From Palaemon carinicauda (lineage: Eukaryota; Arthropoda; Malacostraca; Decapoda; Palaemonidae), in the NCBI RefSeq assembly GCF_036898095.1, contig NC_090746.1, forward strand, positions 104,881,708 through 104,945,707: a DNA stretch of 64,000 nt, read 5' to 3'. Shown one piece after another: positions 11,980 to 24,200 of the stretch (the first letter of the stretch is position 1; each line of letters starts with the position of its first letter). The notes beneath the pieces were generated by a model. That model did not search any database. It worked only from the letters and a program-made list of their open reading frames with translations, and was not told the DNA's origin. The position numbers and the translations under genes were made by a program.

Positions 11980-13140
11980 GGAAAGGTCAGAAGGAACGTG
12001 TAAGTGTAGGTAAGGTTAGAAGGAACGTGTAAGTGTAGGTGCGGTCAGACGGAACGTGCAAGTGCAGGTAGGGTCAGAAGGAACGTGCAAGTGCAGGTAG
12101 GGTCAGAAGGAACGTGCAAGTGCAGGTAGGGTCAGAAGGAACGTGCAAGTGCAGGTAGGGTCAGAAGGAATGTGCAAGTGCAGCTAGGGTCAGAGGGAAT
12201 GTGTAAGTGTAGGTAGGGTCAGAAAGAACATGTAAATATAAGTAGGGTCCGAAGGGATGTATAAGTGCAGCTAGGTCAGAAGGAATGTGTAAGTGTAGCC
12301 AGGTCAAAAGGAATGTGCAAGTGAAGTTAGGGCCAGAAGGAATATGCAAGTGATTTTAGGGTCAAAAGAAACGTGTAAGTGCAAGTAGGGTTAGAAGGAA
12401 CGTGTAAGCGCAGTTAGGGTCAGAAGGAATGTGTATATGCAGGTAGGGTCAGAAGGAACGTGTAAGCGCAGGAAGGGTCAGAAGGAACATGCAAGTGTAG
12501 GTATTGTCAGAAGTAACATTTAAGTGCAGGTTTGGTCAGAAGGAATGTGCTAGTGTTGGTAGGGTCAGAAAGAACGCGCAAGTGCATGTTAGGTCAGAAG
12601 GAGCATGCTAGTGTAGGTAGGATCAGAAAGAGCATCCTAGTGTAGGTAGGATCAGAAGGAACGTGCAAGTGTAAGTAGTGTCAGAAGGAATGTATAAGTG
12701 CAGGTAGGGTTAGAAGGAACGTGCAGGTGAAGTTAATGGGTCAGAAGGAACGTGTAAGTGTAGGTAGGGTCAGAAGGAGCGTGCAAGTGTAGGTAGGGTC
12801 AGAAGGAACGTCCAAGTGCTGGTAGGGTCAGGAGGAACGTGCAAATGCAGGTAGGGTCAGAATTAACGTGCAAATGCAGGTAGGGTCAGAATTAACGTGC
12901 AAGTGTAGTTAGGGTTATAAGGAACGTGAGAGGGCATGTAGGGTCAGAAGGAACGTGGTAAAGCAGGTAGGGTTAGAAGGAACGTTCAAGTGCAGGTAGG
13001 GTCAGAAGGAACGTGGAAATGCAGGTAGGGTCAGAAGGAACGTGCAAGTGCAGGTAGGGTCAGAAGGAACGTGCAAGTGCAGATAGGGTCAGAAGAGATG
13101 TATAATTGCAGGTAGGGTCAGAAAGAACGTTGAAAAGACC
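11980..13140. repeat. 29-bp minisatellite, left arm (about 40 units)
   Basis: Array of a 29-bp unit, approximately GGGTCAGAAGGAACGTGCAA followed by GTGCAGGTA. The period is not a multiple of 3, so no long frame survives; one 62-codon minus frame (12161-12349) is a by-product. Units vary at the GTGCAAGTGCAG core. The mirror array (30705-31225) has about half the length. Confidence 0.93.
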
Positions 13141-13405
13141 ACTAAGCCATGCTTACAATGGACTGTCGAAGGTACACTGATGGCCCTACACCATTAAAGA
13201 AACAATATATTTCCTTTCATATCTCGCCTTTCAATAACTTTAATCTTATGACCTTTAGTATCCCAACTGGTGTTTCATAATCTTCTTGTTCAATGGATCT
13301 CCACTGACTTATATTCCATCACTTTCTATACCATTTAATCTATTGTTTCATTAGGTGGCCTCTCCATTGCCTCACTGACGTCGAGTTCTTTAATTTCTCG
13401 TCAAA

Positions 13406-13409
<4 letters not shown>

Positions 13410-13491
<82 letters not shown>
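13410..13491. repeat. (GA)n microsatellite
   Basis: About 80 bp of GA dinucleotide flanked by AAAGGAA and CAGGTAAAGG. It is mirrored by the CT tract at 30350-30430. Confidence 0.97.
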
Positions 13492-13495
<4 letters not shown>

Positions 13496-16023
13496 TAAAG
13501 GAAGGATAGTTATTGTGTTGAATTTCGATTAATATTCCGTATAAGAAATTAAAGATACCATACTCTTCTTTATCTTTAATATAAAAAATTAAAAGAAGTA
13601 TTCTAGTTTGTTTTAATCCTTAGAAAACGGACTTTTAAAAAGGGAATATATCATTTTCAATGAAAGGGAAGCAAAAGTTAACTATTGTTCAAGGTTTGCA
13701 TTTAGCACTATACAAGAAATCTATAGAATATTCTTTTATTATTTTCTTGTTTAAGAAACAAAAGGGGATGAAGTAAATCTATGATAGTTTGGCAGATAGC
13801 ATAGGAAGAAAAATTCAAGGAGCTACATGTGAACAACATATCTTGAATTCCATTAATACTGAAGTTCTCTTTAAAATACCCCCCAACCCCCACCCCCCAC
13901 AAAAATAAATGCAAAATTATCAGAAATGTGTATAAATCTCAACTACACCAATTAGAAAGACTTCATTAATTATATCTTAATTCACACAGCAATGCCAAAT
14001 AACTCTGGGCCCTTAAGATTGACAAGGAAACTGGAACTCTTGAAAACAAGAGTGATTAAAAAAAACAAACAAGGAACTAGTAGAATAGAAACAAGAAAAC
14101 AATGAGTGACATGAAATAATCAATCCAATGATTGTAGAAAGTAGCTCCTTAGACCAAGTTTTGTAGTGAATAACTCCACACAGAAAGGATTACTCTAAAG
14201 CATTTTATAGGCAATATAGTGCCCAAATAACTTCTAGATCACAATAAGTACCCACGAAAACTTCATTGAAGTGTTCTAAAGTGTAGTGTCCAAAAATAAT
14301 TTCAAAGACCAAGAAGGGTCATGAATAACTAAATGGAAAAAAAATAAGGACAAAATATCATCGTAGACAAAGTGGTATCCTGAATAAACCAGTGTGCGGT
14401 ACAAAAAAAATTCTGCACACAAGGGAATACTCAAAATAAGTAAATAAAATTAGTGCCCCAGATAGCTTATTGTACCAAGAAAACCCTCGAGTAACTCCAT
14501 GAATAAAGAATTACAAAATTACTTCTTAGACTAATGAGTACCCCAAATAACCTAAACAACCTTGAAGAACCTGAATATCTCTGCAATCCATGACTGATAA
14601 GTTCCTCAGATAACTCCATAGATCAAGAAATGCTACAAATGAAATTTTAAGCGAATAAGAACAAAGGAGTACAATTACTAAAGCTTGGTAAATCTTTGCC
14701 AAGAGAAGATTTATAAGACAAGGTGAACTCTGCAAGACGTTTTTAGACAGAAAGTGCCACAAAAAGCCTGAATACTAAAGAAAGCCCTTTATACCAGGAA
14801 GTGACTGGAAAATTTCTTTAAATCAGAATTATCTGAAAAAATTTAAACAAGTATTACTCACAAACATCTCCATAGAACAATGAATGCTAAAAAAATAATT
14901 CAACAGACCCGAGAGCAAACACACAGGATATTAGAATTTACTTTAAGGAGATACTTCAAACCAGACTGTATCACTTCTTCGCAAAGAAGGAAGTAAAGGA
15001 AGCATTCTAGATCTATTGAAACCAAACTAGCCCTTTTAAAACTGTAAGGTAGAATGGCCTAAAAATTTTGTTAAGACAGGCATTATCCTGAAACATAAAA
15101 AAGCCTTGTAAAACTTTGCTAATCTAAGTATAAAGGAAAATATTTTGAATTGATATGGCAAGATCATAACCGTTTACCTAATTTTCTTAAACATCTTTAC
15201 AATTAACAATAAGAAAAGCATAAATAAAGAGGTGTCCTTACGGCTAATATCCCTAGAAACCGACATAAGAAATTATTACCATAATCAAGAATTAGATATT
15301 GGTAGCTATTGGTTTTATCAAATCATTTATTTCATCAGATATCTAGAATTTCAAAGCTTCCAGTAACCCATTGAGCAAAATGATTATAACTATTCTTTAA
15401 AGAGGAGACAAACCTCCTTCAGAAAAGAATTGAAATCTAAAGAAAACTAAGCTGAGAAATCATCTCATCTCAGAATTAGATTCAAATTTTCCAGATAAAA
15501 ATCACAAAAAACCTATCGTGGAAAGAGAAATAAAATTTTCAAAAAGTTTAAATTGTCACTTGATTATGAATGAAGTTTCGAGCTAGGTATCCTTTGAATT
15601 TTATAGAAAGCCTCAACTCCTCAACGCTACCATTTCCAACTCACCAAACAATCAACAATTAACCAATGAGAAATGATCAACCTTAAGCAAAATCCATAAA
15701 AGAGGGACTTCAGAAGTAAGTAAAGTAATATCCACAGGTGCTACCAAGAGCACACTATCGCAGAAATGCAATGAAGAATAGAAACCCTAGAATGAATAAA
15801 AAGATCTTCAGCCAGTAGGACCTCGCCTGATTGAAAAACTTGTCATCAGTTGAACTTTGAGTCACAAAAATATATCAAATAAAGTTAAGATTAAATATAT
15901 GGATTTGTGGTAATACATCGTTTTAAGAACATCCAATATACCATAAAATAAGCTTGAAAACTTTTAACGTCACTTTCGTAAAAAGAATACAAAATTTATC
16001 TAAAACCACAATGCTTGTTTGTG
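13492..16023. other. AT-rich non-coding stretch with faint degenerate periodicity, left arm
   Basis: Mirrored at 27797-30349. Between about 14150 and 15060 short motifs recur irregularly, such as GAATAACTCCA, GAGTAACTCCATGAAT, GATAACTCCATAGATCAAG and CCAAATAAC, giving the look of a very old tandem array. A 78-codon minus frame (14526-14762) is also open in the mirror (29071-29307), but the two differ at 9 of 78 residues and match no family I know. I do not call it a gene. Confidence 0.5.
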
Positions 16024-16345
16024 AAAAATTATATTTTCATTATAAAATAAATTTTTGGACATACTTACCCAGTAGTTATATATATAGCTTACGTCCCTGA
16101 CAAAACGGCAGAAAATTCAAAACTCGCGCCAATCGCCGATTGGATAACCAGGTGTACCACCTGCGCACCCCTAGCGAGGTACCTGGAACCATTCCATGAT
16201 TCCTCAGTTCTTTCAGACTCTAGTCTCTAGAGGGGAGGGGGGTGGGAATTTAATTATATATAACTACCGGGTAAGTATGTTCAAAAATTTATTTTATAAA
16301 AAAAATATCATTTTTTAACATATAACTTACCCGGTAGTTATACAC
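16024..16345. repeat. Element B recombinase-side terminal repeat and hairpin
   Basis: Outer copy (16024-16085) with ACTTACCCAGTAGTTATA, inverted copy (16255-16320) with TAACTACCGGGTAAGTATG, and direct copy (16310-16345) with ACTTACCCGGTAGTTATA. The first two can fold into a hairpin with a loop of about 170 bases that holds the terminal repeat shared with the right end. Confidence 0.8.
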
Positions 16346-16726
16346 ATATACATAGCTGATTAAAACCTTTGGTGGAGGGTTAGAGACAGCCAATATAGTT
16401 GGAATTCTGCTTAAGAGTTAATGAAAAAAGCTTAAGGGTTCGTACCTGATAAGGAAGCTGAATTCAATGATTCTCTACCTCATTATGTCCGCTAACCTTA
16501 CGAGATCCAGCAATCCTCCCAGGGGGCTGAAGACCTCTTAGGAGCCGTCAAACCGGTGTATATACCTCTATGTGGCAGAACCTCCTCCAATACCCAGTTC
16601 CAGGCGCTCTCAAGAAACAAAATTGACCACTTGACTAAAATCAATGATTGTGGAAGACTGTCACAATCTTCACAAATAACCTTACAAAAAAAATAAAAGT
16701 TCCAAGAGAAGAAAAGGGAATTAGGA

Positions 16727-17922
16727 TTATGGGAATGTAGTGGTGGATCCTTCCCCTACTACTGCACTCGCTGCTACGAATGGTCCCAGAGTGTAGCAGT
16801 CCTCATAACGAGTCTGAACACTTTTCAAATAGTATGAAGCGAACACAGATTTATTCTTCCAAAAGGTTGTGTCCATTATGCTTTGCAACGATCTATTCTG
16901 TTTGAATGCCACTGACGTTGCTACGGCTCTAACTTCATGTGTCATGAGCTTTAAAAGTCTAAGGTCTGTCTCATTGCAATGTGCATGAGCTTCTTTAATT
17001 AAAACTCTGATGAAGAATGACAGGGCATTCTTTGACATCTGCAACGAGGGCTTTTTGACCGAGCACCATAGAGCCTCCGAATTGCCTCGCAACTCTTTTG
17101 TTCTGTCCAGGTAGAACTTCAGAGCTCTTACTGGGCATAGGACTCTTTCCAACTCCTCGCCAACTACATCTAAAAGATTCGGAATCTCAAAAACCTTGGG
17201 CCAAGGTTGAGAAGGGCGTTCATTCTTTTCGAGAAAGCCTAACTGCAATGAACAGATAGCCTTATTATCTCGAAAACCAAAGTTTTTATTAAACGCATGG
17301 ATTTCACTAACTCTTTTGGCTGTTGCGAGACTAATCAAAAACAGAGTCTTCATTGTGAGGTCCTTAAAGGAAATTGAATGCAAGAGCTCAAACCTGTCAC
17401 TCATAAGGAACTTTAGGACAATATCCAGACTCCAAGCTGGTGAATCCTGGTGCCGTTGCTTTGATGTATCAAAAGATTTAAGAAGTTCCTGTAGGTCTTT
17501 ATTATTCAAAAGGTCCAGGTTTCTGTGCCTGAATACAGTTGTTAACATACTCCTGTATCCCTTGATAGTAGAGGATGAAAAGTTGCACTTCCTTCAAAGG
17601 TGTAACAGGAAGTCCGCAATCTGAGCTACAGAGGTACTGGATGAGGAAACAGAGTTGGCTCTACACCATTCTCTAAAAACCTCCCACTTGGATTGATAAA
17701 CCCTGATTGTCAAAGTCCTTCTTGCTCTTGCAATAGCTCTAGCTGCCTCCTTCGAAAAACCTCTAACTCTTGTGAGTTTTTCGATAGTCTGAAGGCAGAG
17801 TTAGCTGAAAATTTTGGAGACTTTGATGGTACCTTTCCAAGTGGGGTTGTTTGAGAAAATCTACTCCTAATGGAAGGCTTCTTGGAGTGTCTACTATCCA
17901 TTCCAGTACCTCTGTGAACCAT
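16727..17922 (-). pseudogene. Element B tyrosine recombinase, broken
   Basis: DIRS-type tyrosine recombinase, which integrates the circular DNA copy of the element by the R-H-R-Y mechanism. The C-terminal 273 codons (17548-16727) are open and hold the catalytic set: Arg in ATAKRVSEIHAF, His and Arg in THEVRAVATS, and the nucleophile Tyr in VFASYYLKSV. The N-terminal SAM-like region (RVYQSKWEVFRE, SSTSVAQIADFLLHL) follows the same frame upstream but is cut by a TGA at 17594-17596. The likely start is the ATG at 17922 (MVHRG), inside the end of the RNase H frame; a frameshift near 17770 separates it from the rest. The catalytic domain looks intact, the full protein does not. Confidence 0.85.
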
Positions 17923-18668
17923 TCTCTTGAGGGCCAAAAAGGGGCCACTAGAGTCATTCAGGTCCCTTCGTGTGACACAAACATTTGTAACACTTTGTAA
18001 AGGATCTTGAATGGTGGAAAAGAGTACACGTCTAGATTGGTCCAATCTAACAGGAAAGTATCTACGTGGACTGCTTCGAGATCTGGCACTGGGGAGCAAT
18101 AAGTCTCTAGCCTCTTTGTCTTCGAGGTCGCGAAAAGGTCTATGCATGGACGACCCCAAAGTCGCCACAGACTCTATCAGACTTCTTGATGGAGTGTCCA
18201 TTCTGTGGACAGAATCTGACCTCTCCTGCTAAGGCTGTCTGCCATCACGTTCTTATCCCCTTGAGTGAACCTTGTAATCAGGACTTCATTCCTTTCTTTT
18301 TCCCATAAGAGGAGATTCCTCACAGTTTCGTAAAGGGACATCGAGTGGGTTCCTCCTTGCTTGGCAATGTAAGCCAATGCTGTGGTGTTGTCAGCATTGA
18401 CCTGCACCACTTTGTTCAGAACTGACCATTCGAAGCTTCTGAGGGCCAACAGGACTGCCAACAATTCTTTGTGGTTGATATGGAAGTTCTTCTGACCTCT
18501 GTCCACAACCCCGAAACTTCCAACTTGCCCAATGTTGCTCCCCACCCCGAGACCGAGGCGTCGGAACACAACACAAGGCCTGGGTTCTTCTGTTCTAAGG
18601 GGTAACCTTCTTGGAACTTTCCACCACTGAAGGCAACTTCTGATGGATTCCATTATTGGAATGCACAT
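17760..18668 (-). pseudogene. Element B RNase H and connection to recombinase, frameshifted
   Basis: RNase H domain that would degrade the RNA strand of the RNA-DNA hybrid. The open run 18668-18177 carries the DIRS signatures HKELLAVLLAL (Glu), QVNADNTTALAYIAKQGG (Asp) and MADSLSRRGQ (Asp). The first catalytic Asp (LCSDASVSGWGATL) is present but one frame off, so an indel lies near 18535. Downstream, a second run ends in LVAPFWPSREWFTEVLEW (17957-17763), the conserved tail that overlaps the recombinase start in another frame. It cannot be translated intact. Confidence 0.85.
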
Positions 18669-18684
18669 CGTCTCTAGGTCCTTC

Positions 18685-19470
18685 TCATTGTCCCAATGAT
18701 GATTGAGGTGGAATTGGAAAGGACGAAGATTCAGCCTTCCTAGAGAGAAACTGTTCCAACGAGGAGAGGGTTCCCAACAGACTTATCCACTTCCTCGCAG
18801 AACACTTCCTTTTCCTTAGAAAGGATTGTAGTTTCAAGATGGCTTGTTCCGTCCTTAACGGAAACGGAAAAGCCCAAAAAACCCGACTCCGAATCACCAT
18901 CCCCAAATAAAGTATCTCTTGTGATGGTGTCAGGAGAGACTTTTCCTTGATGACAAGAAGACCCAATTCTTTTGTTAGACTCAAAGTTGTCTGGAGATCC
19001 TTCAGGCAGTGATCATATGAGTGAGCTCTGAGAAGCCAATCGTCGAGATACAGGGAGGTTCTGATGGCTCTTGAGTGGAGAATTCTTGCTACATTGAGCA
19101 TAAGTTTCGTAAAAATCTAAGGGGCGGTGCTGAGGCCGAAACACAGAGCTCGAAATTGAAAATTTTCCCCCTTGAAGACGAACCTCAGATAATGCTTGAA
19201 GGTCGGATGAATGGGGATGTGAAAGTAAGCGTCCTGGAGGTCTAATGAGACCATCCAGTCACCCTTTCTTACTGCTGCAAGAACTGACTTTGAAGTCTCC
19301 ATAGAGAACTTCGTCTTCTAGACAAACTTGTTTAGTGCACTTACGTCCAGGAATGGACGCCATCCCCACGAGTTCTTGGGAGCCAGGAACAGGTGGTTGT
19401 AAAAGCCTGGTGAATGTAAGTCCCGCACCCTCTCTGCAAACACTATCGCGAAGCCGCTTGCAATACTGCT
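18685..19470 (-). pseudogene. Element B reverse transcriptase, C-terminal two thirds
   Basis: DIRS/gypsy-type reverse transcriptase in pieces. Going downstream on the minus strand there is SPGFYNHLFLAPK and WGWRPFLDVSALN, then an in-frame TAG near 19320. Next come MVSLDLQDAYFHIPIHP with the first catalytic Asp, FRALCFGLSTAP, a frameshift near 19110, then TSLYLDDWLL with the YLDD active site and SLLGTLSSLEQF. Its upstream part was separated by the LINE inserted at 19471-20984. Confidence 0.88.
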
Positions 19471-20984
19471 AAGACAAAGTGTAGATATGAGCGAGATATA
19501 TGTTAAACATAAATTAGCTTATATAACCCCTATCTTCAAAAGTGGATCAAGACTAGATGCAAGCAATTATAGACCTGTAAGTCTAACATCACATATTATG
19601 AAAGTGTATGAGAGGGTAATAAAAAAGAAAATAATGGATCATTTGGTTAAAAATAAATTGTTCAATATAGGTCAACACGATTTTGTGATCGGAAAAAGTA
19701 CACAAACCCAACTGATAGCACACTATGAAAACATATACAAAAATATGATAAGTGAAAAAGACACAGATGTGATCTATCTAGATTTTGCAAAAGCCTTTGA
19801 CAAGGTAGACCACAATATATTAGAGAAAAAAATGAGAAAGCATAATATTGTGGGAAAGATAGGAAAATGGGTAAAAGAATTCCTGCAAAACAGAAAACAG
19901 ATAGTGGTTGCAAATGACGAGAAATCGGATGAAGCTCAAGTAATATCTGGCGTGCCACAAGGTACGGTTTTAGCTACACTGCTGTTTGTTATTATGATCT
20001 CAGACATAGACTGTGATGTTGAAAACTCTGTAGTGAGAAGTTTCGCCGATGACACAAGAATAAGTAGAGAAATTACTTGTGATGAAGATAGGAACTCACT
20101 ACAAAGAGATCTAAACAAAATATATGAATGGGCGGAGATAAATAGGATGGTATTTAACTCCGATAAATTCGAATCAATGAATTATGGAAACAGAGAAGGA
20201 ATGGTATATGCATACAAGGGACCTAATAGCGAGACAATCACAAACAAGGAAGCAATTAAAGACCTTGGTGTAATGTTAAATAGGAATATGTTATGCAACG
20301 ACCAAATAGCAACACTGTTGGCTAAATGTAAAGCAAAAATGGGAATGTTATTCAGACACTTTAAAACTAGAAAAGCTGAACACATGATTATGCTTTACAA
20401 AACTTATGTACGTAGTACACTCGAGTACTGCAATGTGATATGGTACTCACACTACCAAAAGGATATTGCACAAATAGAGTGTACAAAGGTCCTATACTGC
20501 TAGAATAGAAGAAGTTAAGGACCTTGACTACTGGGAAAGACTGCAAATTTTAAAACTATACAGTCTAGAAAGGAGAAGAGAACGCTACATGATAATACAA
20601 GCATGGAAGCAAATAGAAGGAATTAGTGAAAACATCATGGAGCTAAAAATATCAGAAAGAGCAAGCCGAGGTAGATTAATAGTGCCAAAAAATATACCAG
20701 GAAAACTAAGGAAGGCGCACAGGACATTAATCTGCTACGCACCAGCATCGATAATGTAGCGACTATTTAATGTGCTGCCAGCTCATCTAAGAAACATATC
20801 AGGAGTGAGCGTAGATGTGTTTAAGAATAAGCTCGATAAATACCTAAGATGCATCCCAGACCATCCAAGACTGGAAGATGCAAAATACACCGGAAGATGC
20901 ATTAGCAACTCTCTGGTGGATATACTAGGTGCCTCACACTGAGGGACCTGGGGGAACCCAAACAAAAAATAAGGCAATAAGGCA
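19471..20984 (+). mobile_element. CR1/L2-like LINE fragment, copy 1 (5'-truncated)
   Basis: Plus-strand 3' part of a non-LTR retrotransposon nested in element B, opposite to its host. The open frame 19487-20503 begins in the fingers region (IFKSGSRLDASNYRPVSLTS) and includes DFAKAFDKVDHN (Asp), GVPQGTVLATLLF and RSFADDTRIS (active-site DD). A 2-base loss near 20480 ends the frame, and a TAG at about 20757 breaks the C-terminal part, which otherwise reads AHLRNISGVSVDVFKNKLDKY. The 3' end is AACAAAAAATAAGGCAATAA, repeating GGCAATAA as a tail. No endonuclease domain remains. The 5' edge is uncertain by about 15 bases. Confidence 0.85.
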
Positions 20985-21281
20985 ACACTTGAAGTTGTAA
21001 CGCTTGCCTCTTTGCCTCCTCTCTGTATCTGGGAGAGAGATCCACTGGAGCTAAAACCAAAGGAGGTTTCCCTATAAAGGGGATTTTGTAACCCTCCTTC
21101 AGAAGATGTACTGACCAAAGGTCTGCTCCCTTCTCCTCCCACGCTTGCCAGAAGTTGAGTAGTCTGGCTTCTACTGCCTGAAGGCGAAAGCAGTCAGACT
21201 CTGCTTCGCCCCTGTTCTGAAGCCTCTCCTCTTTGCTCTTCTTCCATCGGGCCTAGAGCTACCCCTGCTGGAAGTCTTCCC
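20985..21281 (-). pseudogene. Element B RT/ORF1 junction remnant
   Basis: Minus-strand sequence between ORF1 and the LINE insertion. It contains pieces of the region ahead of the RT fingers in two frames, such as DLWSVHLLKEGYK and APVDLSPRYREEAKRQALQL. This layout resembles the W-x-V-x-x-x-x-x-G-Y-x-x-P segment upstream of DIRS RT domains, seen also in element C (IAQGYRVPF). The change of frame between the pieces shows an indel. Confidence 0.6.
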
Positions 21282-24200
21282 TCAAAAGGGCTGAGAGAAT
21301 TTAGGAAATGGTGTTTCTTCCTTTGGTTTGCGGCTAGAGAAGGAAGTTGGTAGGATCTTTCTTGCCGTCTTTGAGACCAGATCTTGTGTGGCCTTCTGAG
21401 TTAATGCGGACGAAATTTCTCTTATGAGTTCTTGTGGAAACAGCGAGGAAGACAGAGGAGCATATAACAACTCCTATTTCTGAAAGGGGGTAACCCCAAG
21501 AGACAAAAATGAACACATCTGAGCCCCTTTCTTAAGGATTCCTGCTGAAAAAAGTGCCGCCAACTCATTAGATCTGTCCCGCAATGCCTTATCTATGCAG
21601 GACATTATGTGAACTAAACTAGAAGTATCACCCTCTTTAAAGGCAGAAACTTTCTTGCCCAAGGCTCCTAGAGTCCAATCAAGGAAGTTAAAAACCTTGA
21701 AGGCTCTAAAGACGCCTTTGAGCAGATGATTTAACTCCGAGGTAGACAAGAAAATCTTGGTCTTCCTCATGGCCGACCGACGAGGAGCATCTACAAGACT
21801 CGAGAAATCTCCCTGGGCAGAGGCAGGAACTCCCAAGCTGAGAACTTCTCCCGTCTCGTACCGGATACTAGTTCTACATGCTAATCTAGCTGGAGGAAAA
21901 GCAAAGGCCGCTTTTCCTTGGTCTTTTTTGGACTCCATTCAGTCTCCCATCATCTCTCTTTGAGGACCGTGACAAGACCATCTTGGTAAAACGGGACTTC
22001 CTCGACGACTTCCGAAGATTGAATTCTGAAGGCGGCGAACGTGGAGCAACAGGCACAAAAGATTCTGGAAACTCCTCATTAAAACCTTCTTGAGTTTTTT
22101 TCAGATCCACTGAAGGACGGAACAAGTTAGTGTCTTCTTCTTCTGATACCTCCTCAAACAATTCAACAGGAGAAAGGTGATCATCAATGTCTTCCTCTGA
22201 CAAAGCCCCACCGGGAGCAACGACATTGTGTTTAGGATCCATCTCATGAAGTGCCTGACTTCTGATATCAAGAGACCCTGGATCATCATGTCTGTCGCCT
22301 TGTTTATCTAACGCTTGACGCTCAGCGAAACGCTCACGATCAAAGCGATCAGAACTAACGTGTTCTTGATCACGACATCTGATAGTACCAGTGTCATTGC
22401 GAAGTGCGAGGCTCTCATCCTCATAGTCATGTCTCACTTCTTGACTACCGGCAACACGGAAAGATGTTCGCCGCTCGGTGTCATGTTCTATATAACGCTC
22501 GACGTCGCGTCCTGACTGACGCTCAGCGCCGCGTACCGCTTGACGCTCGACGTCCTGTCTGGCTGCTTGCCGCTCGACATTGCGTCCTGGAGAACACACG
22601 ATATCGCGTCTTGTTGGATGTTCAACGTCCTGTTTTGTAGGACGTTCGACGTCACGTTTAGCTGGACGCTCGACGTCACGTTTTGCTGGACGCTCGAGAT
22701 CACGTCCTGAATGATGTTCTCTGTCACGCTTAGAAGGACTTTCAACGCCTTGCTCTCTAGGACGCTCAACGTCACGTCTAGCTGCGACGTCGTTCATTGC
22801 TAGACGCTAGAGATCACGTCCTGAAGGACGTTCAACGCTACGTCTAGAATTACGCTCGGCGCCTCGTTCTGAAGGACGCTCGACATCACATATGACTGTA
22901 GACTTAACGTCATGTTTAGCTGGACGTTCAGGAACGCGGCGTTCAACGTCGCGTTGAGAAGAACGCTCGGCGTCTCGCACTGAAGGACGCTCGACATGGT
23001 AGGACGCTTGACACTCAATGTCACGTCTGGCTGCCTGACGCCTGGCGCCACGATGGGTTGCCTGACGTTCGAGAACAAGATTATGTCCACTTTCCTTATG
23101 AGGAACAGTGTCACGACATTTCACAGGTGAGATGAAAAGATGTTTGTCTTTAAGAGCCTTTTGACTGACAGCCTTATGCCGCTTGGCGTCCAGAAGAGAA
23201 GCTTCCTGATGTTCAGGATCCAGGCCTGGTACTCTTTTACCGTCAATAGCTTGGTAACTGCATGAATGAAGAGAGCCTCTGTTGCATCTCTTGTAGCATA
23301 TTAAAGTTTGGATCAACTTCTTGTAATATCGGGGACTTCATGTCTATCACAAAATCGCTCTCCCCACCGCTCATAGAGCGCTCAGAGCGTTCAGATGGTG
23401 ATAACAAGTCTGACGGCTGAGGGGGAGCATGAACCGAGGTCATACCTGGTTCTCACAAATAATCAGCAAGTGAAAGATTCTTAACAGAGTCCGACGTCCT
23501 AGCAGGATGTTTAGCAGGAGAGCTCTCAACGGAAGACGGAAACAGCTCCGGACTGCTCCAATGGCTACAACCAGGAGCTTGCGCTGTGCTAGTAGGATGC
23601 TGGTTGACTTTATCTAATTTCCTCTTGAGAGGTCTGGAAGCTTGACGCCAGCCTCTTTTAGGTACTGGGTCATCTGAGGATGACAAAACCAACTTAACCT
23701 CACGTTTCCTATGGTGAGGGCGAACGTCCTGTGAAACGTCAACAGGTACGTTCGAGGGGACGTCTGCTGGGGAGCTAAAGCCTCTCGTCTCCTTTTGCCG
23801 TTCGACATTCCTTCTCCCACGGGTTGGGGAGCTTGGAAGAGGACTAAGACTAGGAAAACGACAGGCCCAAGTAGGCGCACATTCCACTGCACTAACTAAA
23901 TTCACTGCACTTCTAGCACTGTCACATTAGTTGCGACTTGTCCGCCACGAGCAATTCAACCTTTGCGCCCAGCGCTTGAATCGCCACCATCATATCTTTA
24001 AGCATAGGCTCATTAGCAGTAACAATAGTGGCATCAGAAACTACCACTATAGGGGAAGGATTAGGTTCAGTGACATGGGAAGAGGAAAATTCTTTGGAAG
24101 AAAGAGAAGAGCTTCGTCTCAACCTATCTCTTTGTAGTTTACGCGTATAAGCGATCAAACTCAAGCCACTCAGTCTCAGATAAAAGAATGCACTCGTCAC

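Noticed and set aside
11980..13140. Possible CRISPR array (regular repeats)
   Set aside because: Units are contiguous 29-bp tandem repeats with no unique spacers, in animal DNA with no cas-like genes.
14526..14762. 78-codon frame conserved in length with 29071-29307
   Set aside because: Nine of 78 residues differ, with no known domain and AT-rich composition. The shared length follows from the arms being recent copies.
17316..17624. Plus-strand frames inside DIRS recombinase genes (also 45091-45297, 63158-63460)
   Set aside because: They are antisense shadows of the recombinase coding strand and recur only because the coding sequence is conserved.
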